Source: Haliclystus octoradiatus
Taxonomy: Eukaryota > Cnidaria > Staurozoa > Stauromedusae > Haliclystidae
Assembly: GCA_916610825.1 (NCBI GenBank)
Contig: OU744449.1
Location: 4,104,001-4,168,000, forward strand
Direction: 5' to 3'
DNA: 64,000 nt
The position numbers were made by a program, and so were the translations under genes. How positions within the stretch are numbered: position 1 is the first letter of the stretch; every line of letters starts with the position of its first letter. Below the pieces are notes generated by a model. The model ran no database searches and had not been told where the DNA came from. It saw nothing but the letters and a program-made list of their open reading frames with translations. Shown here piece by piece: positions 62,259 to 64,000 of the stretch.

Positions 62259-62370
62259 CAAGATTCCATTTTAGTCCTGATGTAGCAACGTGATTTGCTG
62301 AGCCATTTAATGGGACAAGTGAGCACCAGTCTCCCTCGTAACCTGTATCTGTCGAAATTGAATGTTCACC
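62259..62370 (-). CDS. Candidate exon 1 of an unidentified gene
   Basis: 112 bases between acceptor CTTCTAG and donor GTGAGT, phase 0 to 1. It encodes EHSISTDTGYEGDWCSLVPL, then NGSANHVATSGLKWNL. There is no ATG at its start, so the gene should continue upstream, past 62.4 kb or beyond the window. No family recognised. Confidence 0.5.
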
Positions 62371-62546
62371 CTAGAAGAGACGATAAAACATGTGAGTTTA
62401 TTCCTATTGGGTCAAGCGCTAATATAATTTCAACAGACATTGTAGCCAATCAGCTTAGGACGTTGTCAAGGGGTGATTATCTGCAGCTCTATGTAACGGG
62501 CTATGTGTTTAGAACGATGGATTTGACACGTTTTAGCAAAAATTAG

Positions 62547-63400
62547 CGAAGCAAAGATAGTTTTATTGGACAACATTTCGGCACAAGACTGTTAAAAATA
62601 AAATATTGCATTGAATACATTAATGTTTTTGAAATAAAGAACCTACAGTAGAGAACAAATTGTCCATTTTCTAATCTATATTATTCACTGAAATACTGTT
62701 GATTTTATTAAGTACTTTCTGTGGTCAGGGAAGAAGAAATAGTTTAATAAATTGCATATCATTTTCTCAAATTGGGAAAAAAAATAACACTTGATGAAAA
62801 TTTGACTGGATTTTCCTCCCAAGGGAAAACAGTTCACAGACGTTGAAATGACCTAATTTTGATGAACTGCCTATGAACTGCTCCTGAGCTGTTCATTAAC
62901 TGTCCAAATCATGAAACATAAACACTTCATGTAGAATCAATGAAAATGTTCATAAAAACAAAAACGTTAACGTTCATGAACTATTAGTGGACTATTTCTA
63001 AGGTATTTATGAACATTTCATGAGCTCATTCAATTTGTCTGCTGACGCCTATAGAGGCAGTATCCCCTGCGGGTAAGAGCATGAGCTCAAGAGCAGTTCC
63101 CAAAACATGGATTTTACATTAACATTACATTAACAAACGTTAAAACAGCCTAATTTTCATGAACTGTTCATGAAAGGTTCGGAAAAACAAGCCATTTAAC
63201 GTTCATGAAGAATTAATTAACTATTTATAACCTGTTCATGAGCAATTCATGAACTCATTGAATTTGTTTGCAGAGGCTTAGAGGCAGTATCCCCATGCGG
63301 AAAAAGTACATCAGCTCATTAACAGTTCATGAAATTTTTCACAGGGTTTTTGGTAAATACTAGTCTGAAAATGTAAGTAATAACGTAGGATATAACACAT
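62547..63400. repeat. Diverged AGTTCATGAACT-type repeats
   Basis: From 62820 to 63345 there are many TTCATGAAC-like words (for example TTTTCATGAACTGTTCATGA near 63155) without clear terminal repeats. Two TATCCCC(A)TGCGG words at about 63062 and 63290 suggest a duplicated segment. Confidence 0.5.
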
Positions 63401-63469
63401 ATGTAAAAAGAGACGTGCGATAAACAAATGAAATTGTCTTCAGTTCACAGTGTTAGGTTTCTTCTTAGA

Positions 63470-63665
63470 TAACCCCTTCTTTGCAGGGTCCGACAAAAGG
63501 TTCAGCCTTCTGGAATCCTAGGGGCATTTCAACTTTTTCTTCTGAATTTTCTTGTTGAGGTTTGATCAGAAAATCATTAAAAACATCAATTTTCTTCTGA
63601 ATTTTGTCTAGCCTTCCAGGATCTAGGATCCCAGGATCCCCATTTTTGTCCGACCCTGCCTCTTT
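63470..63665 (-). mobile_element. LINE fragments related to 59640-59700
   Basis: GGGTCCGACAAA, CAGCCTTCTGGAATCCTAGG and, again, AGCCTTCCAGGATC with GTCCGACCCTG match the 59650-59700 part of the LINE. It appears in two partial copies. Confidence 0.6.
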
Positions 63666-64000
63666 GTTTCTAGATTATGTGTTGACTTACTTACAGGCAG
63701 AAGAACAGTGGCATAACTGTCATCCGAAAATAAATAAATCGGTTTGTCTTGCAATTTACTGCCAACATATAATGACCGATAGTTCGAAAGTTGATGATCT
63801 GGTCTTCCAGAAAATGAACTTAAAGCGACGATTGCATCATACTAAATAAGAAAACAATGATAATAATAATTATGAAATCATTGCATTATTTCCCAAATTG
63901 TGATTGGTTAAGAGCCATTTTACATATAGAGATATAGATGGGCTGTACAGATCTAAGCTTCTATAGCAACGTTATATATCGAATAAATCAAATACAGATT
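63666..64000. other. Right edge, nothing recognised
   Basis: AT-rich; no exon supported. Confidence 0.3.

Overview
This 64 kb window is AT-rich eukaryotic DNA, almost certainly from an invertebrate animal. Coding sequence sits in short exons with GT/AG borders. Intergenic and intronic DNA is full of LTR elements, LINE pieces, a tRNA-derived SINE, DNA transposons and MITEs, long hairpins and unusually long (AAT)n arrays. An ascidian or other invertebrate deuterostome is my best guess, from the SINE and LINE style and from splice acceptors lying just upstream of start codons (possible spliced-leader sites). The sequence alone does not settle the taxon. There is nothing prokaryotic here: no operons, CRISPR arrays or phage modules.

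Layout. 0-7 kb: a degenerate Ty3/Gypsy integrase remnant on the minus strand, then a decayed BEL/Pao retrotransposon (LTR 1061-1284 to LTR 6664-6949) with interrupted gag, protease and integrase, carrying an inserted ORF with a LINE-like tail and a hAT-like end. 7.2-13.5 kb: a 40-bp tandem repeat and two intron-poor paralogous genes of unknown function on the plus strand (8207-8806 and 12927-13508), separated by a nested long inverted repeat and an 85-bp tandem repeat. 13.5-22 kb: mostly non-coding, with a 1.7 kb hAT element, a SINE and dispersed repeats.

22.3-44.7 kb (possibly to 53.2 kb): one large minus-strand gene. I could chain 17 exons by reading frame and intron phase, from an EF-hand exon to the stop codon. 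It encodes an EF-hand region followed by a linker and a six-repeat Kelch domain. An N-terminal exon at 52975-53227 is plausible, but at least one connecting exon is missing from my model. Its introns hold most of the transposon load, including a cluster of MITEs dense in the palindrome AGTTCATGAACT. A 976-bp tandem array with open reading frames (47.4-50.0 kb), bracketed by (AAT)n tracts, lies between the N-terminal exon and the EF-hand exon.

54.9-58.2 kb: a complete three-exon PLAC8/cornifelin-family gene on the minus strand. 59-64 kb: LINE 3' ends, dispersed repeats and two candidate exons of an unidentified minus-strand gene that probably continues past the window edge. The most notable items are the EF-hand/Kelch gene and its regular exon-blade architecture, the tandem paralog pair with a conserved C-terminal motif, and the ORF-bearing 976-bp array.
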